Both the position numbers and the translations under genes were made by a program. Shown here one piece after another: positions 31,731 to 32,615 of a stretch of DNA of 32,615 bases. The notes under the pieces are model-generated. The model saw nothing but the letters and a program-made list of their open reading frames with translations. It had not been told where the DNA came from and did no database searches. Within the stretch, counting starts at the first letter, position 1. Each line of letters starts with the position of its first letter. Source of the DNA: an uncultured Lachnospiraceae bacterium (lineage in GTDB: Bacteria > Bacillota > Clostridia > Lachnospirales > Lachnospiraceae); the NCBI GenBank assembly GCA_900553355.1, contig USDK01000033.1:1-32615 (forward strand), written 5' to 3'.

Positions 31731-32375
31731 TTAATAAACATTGAAAGATGTAACTTGCGGTGCATCTTCAGTCCCTGTGACAGTTGCTTCACAAGTACCT
31801 TCAGCATCCGCACCAAATTCATTGGTAACGGTACATTCAGCTTTCAAAAACCATGTGTTTTCATCATAAGGCTCTTCAGCCAGTTTGCCCATAAAATAAT
31901 GTAGTTCAAATCCATATGGATATTGACTTTCCCCATAATTTTCAGCCGCTACCCATGCGGCCCCAGTAGAAAGTTTTTCAGATAGTGCGTCTGCAACTGC
32001 ACGGTTTTGTAAAGTTGTATTTGATACGATTTCAACAGTAAGAGTTTTGTTTTTAGTATCTATATCTACAGAATCTACACTATAATCTGCTTGCACATCT
32101 GAAATGAATTCTGTAAAATCTACGCCATCATCATAGTATTCAGCTGTATACCCTAATTCGCTGATCTTTCCCATTAAATCGGTCAAAGGTTTTCCGACAT
32201 AAGATTCAAGATCGCTCTTTTCGCTGTCTGCTTTTTGTTCGTCGGCCGATTCTTCATCCTCTTTCGCTTCAGTGGTAGAGCTGGTGTTTTCTTCAGAATC
32301 AGAAGAACCACCGCATGCTGTAATAGACATGGCCAGCGTTCCTGCGATCAATAGTGTTACGATTTTCTTTTTCAT
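31731..32375 (-). CDS. Hypothetical lipoprotein
   Basis: 214 residues. The signal MKKKIVTLLIAGTLAMS leads into lipobox ITAC (Cys21), then an acidic Ser/Glu/Asp linker (residues 24-55). The domain opens with ESYVGKPLTDLMGKISELGYTAEYY, which looks like a PASTA-like strand-helix unit, and continues with no recognised family to a C-terminal strand. GAGAGGAAAAGG precedes the ATG. Its promoter/leader is copy B of the repeated block. It would be anchored outside the membrane next to the coiled-coil protein; both may act together. Family not recognised. Confidence 0.78.
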   Translation of the reverse strand: MKKKIVTLLIAGTLAMSITACGGSSDSEENTSSTTEAKEDEESADEQKADSEKSDLESYVGKPLTDLMGKISELGYTAEYYDDGVDFTEFISDVQADYSVDSVDIDTKNKTLTVEIVSNTTLQNRAVADALSEKLSTGAAWVAAENYGESQYPYGFELHYFMGKLAEEPYDENTWFLKAECTVTNEFGADAEGTCEATVTGTEDAPQVTSFNVY

Positions 32376-32399
32376 ACCCTTTTCCTCTCTTTCGTTACA

Positions 32400-32451
32400 T
32401 ACCCTTACATTGAGAAATCTATATAATCACCGGGGCGGTTATAGCTTAATG
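32400..32451 (-). promoter_or_regulatory. Repeated promoter/leader block, copy B (lipoprotein gene)
   Basis: Minus strand: TTAAGC, TATAA, a CCG-CCC-CGG dyad (32430-32438), then TATATAG, TTTCTCA and TGTAAGGGTA, as in copy A. As there, it begins right after the stop codon of the gene upstream. The short arm that extends the dyad is on the opposite side compared with copy A (ATAA-CCG/CGG-TGATTAT here, ATAGTCA-CCG/CGG-TTAT there), so the symmetry is kept while the sequence differs. Confidence 0.65.
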
Positions 32452-32452
32452 A

Positions 32453-32615
32453 TTATTTCTTGTTTTGAATAACATCATAATGGGATGATATGGCTTGATG
32501 CCCTTTTTCCGTTACGTGATTATCATTATCCAGATATCCATTTTCTTGTAAAAACAGTTTTTCCTTTTCAAAATCAATTCCAAACTCATATTCAAAGTAG
32601 ACAGGTATTCTTTTC
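32453..32615 (-). CDS. C-terminal end of an unknown protein (partial)
   Basis: The last 53 codons of a leftward gene enter from the window edge and stop at TAA (32453-32455). The peptide reads KRIPVYFEYEFGIDF near its start and contains NGYLDNDNHVTEKGHQAI, a helix-strand turn resembling the wing region of winged-helix proteins, though this is weak. It is upstream of the lipoprotein gene on the same strand. Frame and codon use look genuine, and no competing frame is better. Confidence 0.6.
   Translation of the reverse strand, partial: KRIPVYFEYEFGIDFEKEKLFLQENGYLDNDNHVTEKGHQAISSHYDVIQNKK

Larger units (their letters stand above)
28660..32615. mobile_element. Integrated element with large serine recombinase (left end; right end outside the window)
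   Basis: Three signs: a chromosomal lipoprotein gene is broken near 28660; a large serine recombinase gene ends 25 bp further; and gene content and base use change to the right (AT-richer, toxin-antitoxin and hypothetical envelope proteins, all leftward). Serine integrases usually lie next to their attachment site. The crossover core cannot be set without the second junction. No conjugation or capsid gene is visible, so whether it is a prophage, a conjugative or a smaller mobilisable element stays open. Confidence 0.75.

Overview
The window looks like a chromosomal segment of an anaerobic gut Firmicute, most likely Lachnospiraceae (Blautia, Dorea or Mediterraneibacter type). The grounds are the gene content: a CpI-type [FeFe] hydrogenase, a GH36 alpha-galactosidase locus with its sugar ABC importer, AgrC/AgrA-type signalling, AGGAGG ribosome sites, TTG starts and many tightly packed Clostridia-type genes. 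No rRNA, tRNA or CRISPR array was seen.

Left part (1-9.9 kb). A leftward delta-1-pyrroline-5-carboxylate dehydrogenase gene ends in a long intrinsic terminator. Beside it is the remnant of a short-chain dehydrogenase that has lost its N-terminal NAD(P)-binding part. A long rightward run follows: a MerR regulator with a typical 19-bp-spacer promoter, an ABC exporter pair, a GNAT acetyltransferase, a fused P-loop kinase/GNAT protein, a DUF1349-type protein, an AlkD-type DNA glycosylase, a flavin reductase, a cysteine-less alkyltransferase-like protein and a SAM methyltransferase. It closes with a clear terminator at 9895-9923.

Middle part (9.9-21.9 kb). A MarR-headed operon, with a perfect 22-bp palindrome at its promoter, carries a PNPOx-fold protein, a Pat-type GNAT, a QueG-like Fe-S protein and an AgrC/AgrA-type two-component pair with no visible peptide gene. 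Next come an orphan PH-like protein behind a 27-bp dyad, a 51-nt palindromic repeat, then SseB-like, hexapeptide acetyltransferase and phosphopentomutase (deoB) genes. A strong promoter overlapping the deoB stop drives a two-gene unit: a NuoF-Fe-S/GltD hybrid flavoprotein and an [FeFe] hydrogenase, probably one NAD(P)H-linked hydrogenase complex.

Right part (22-28.7 kb). A leftward operon for alpha-galactoside use (lipoprotein binding protein, two permeases, GH36 alpha-galactosidase) is divergent from its AraC-type regulator. Downstream of the regulator, a substrate-binding lipoprotein gene is cut off after about 83 residues.

Accessory element (about 28.66 kb to beyond the window end). A large serine recombinase lies 25 bp from the point where the lipoprotein gene is broken, which marks this as one end of an integrated element. 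Its visible cargo is a type I toxin-antitoxin module (27-residue membrane peptide plus convergent antisense RNA), a PH-domain protein, a coiled-coil membrane protein with a C-terminal Cys-containing domain, a lipoprotein and the end of an unknown protein. Two of these genes share a near-identical promoter/leader block. The least described parts are this cargo and its regulation.
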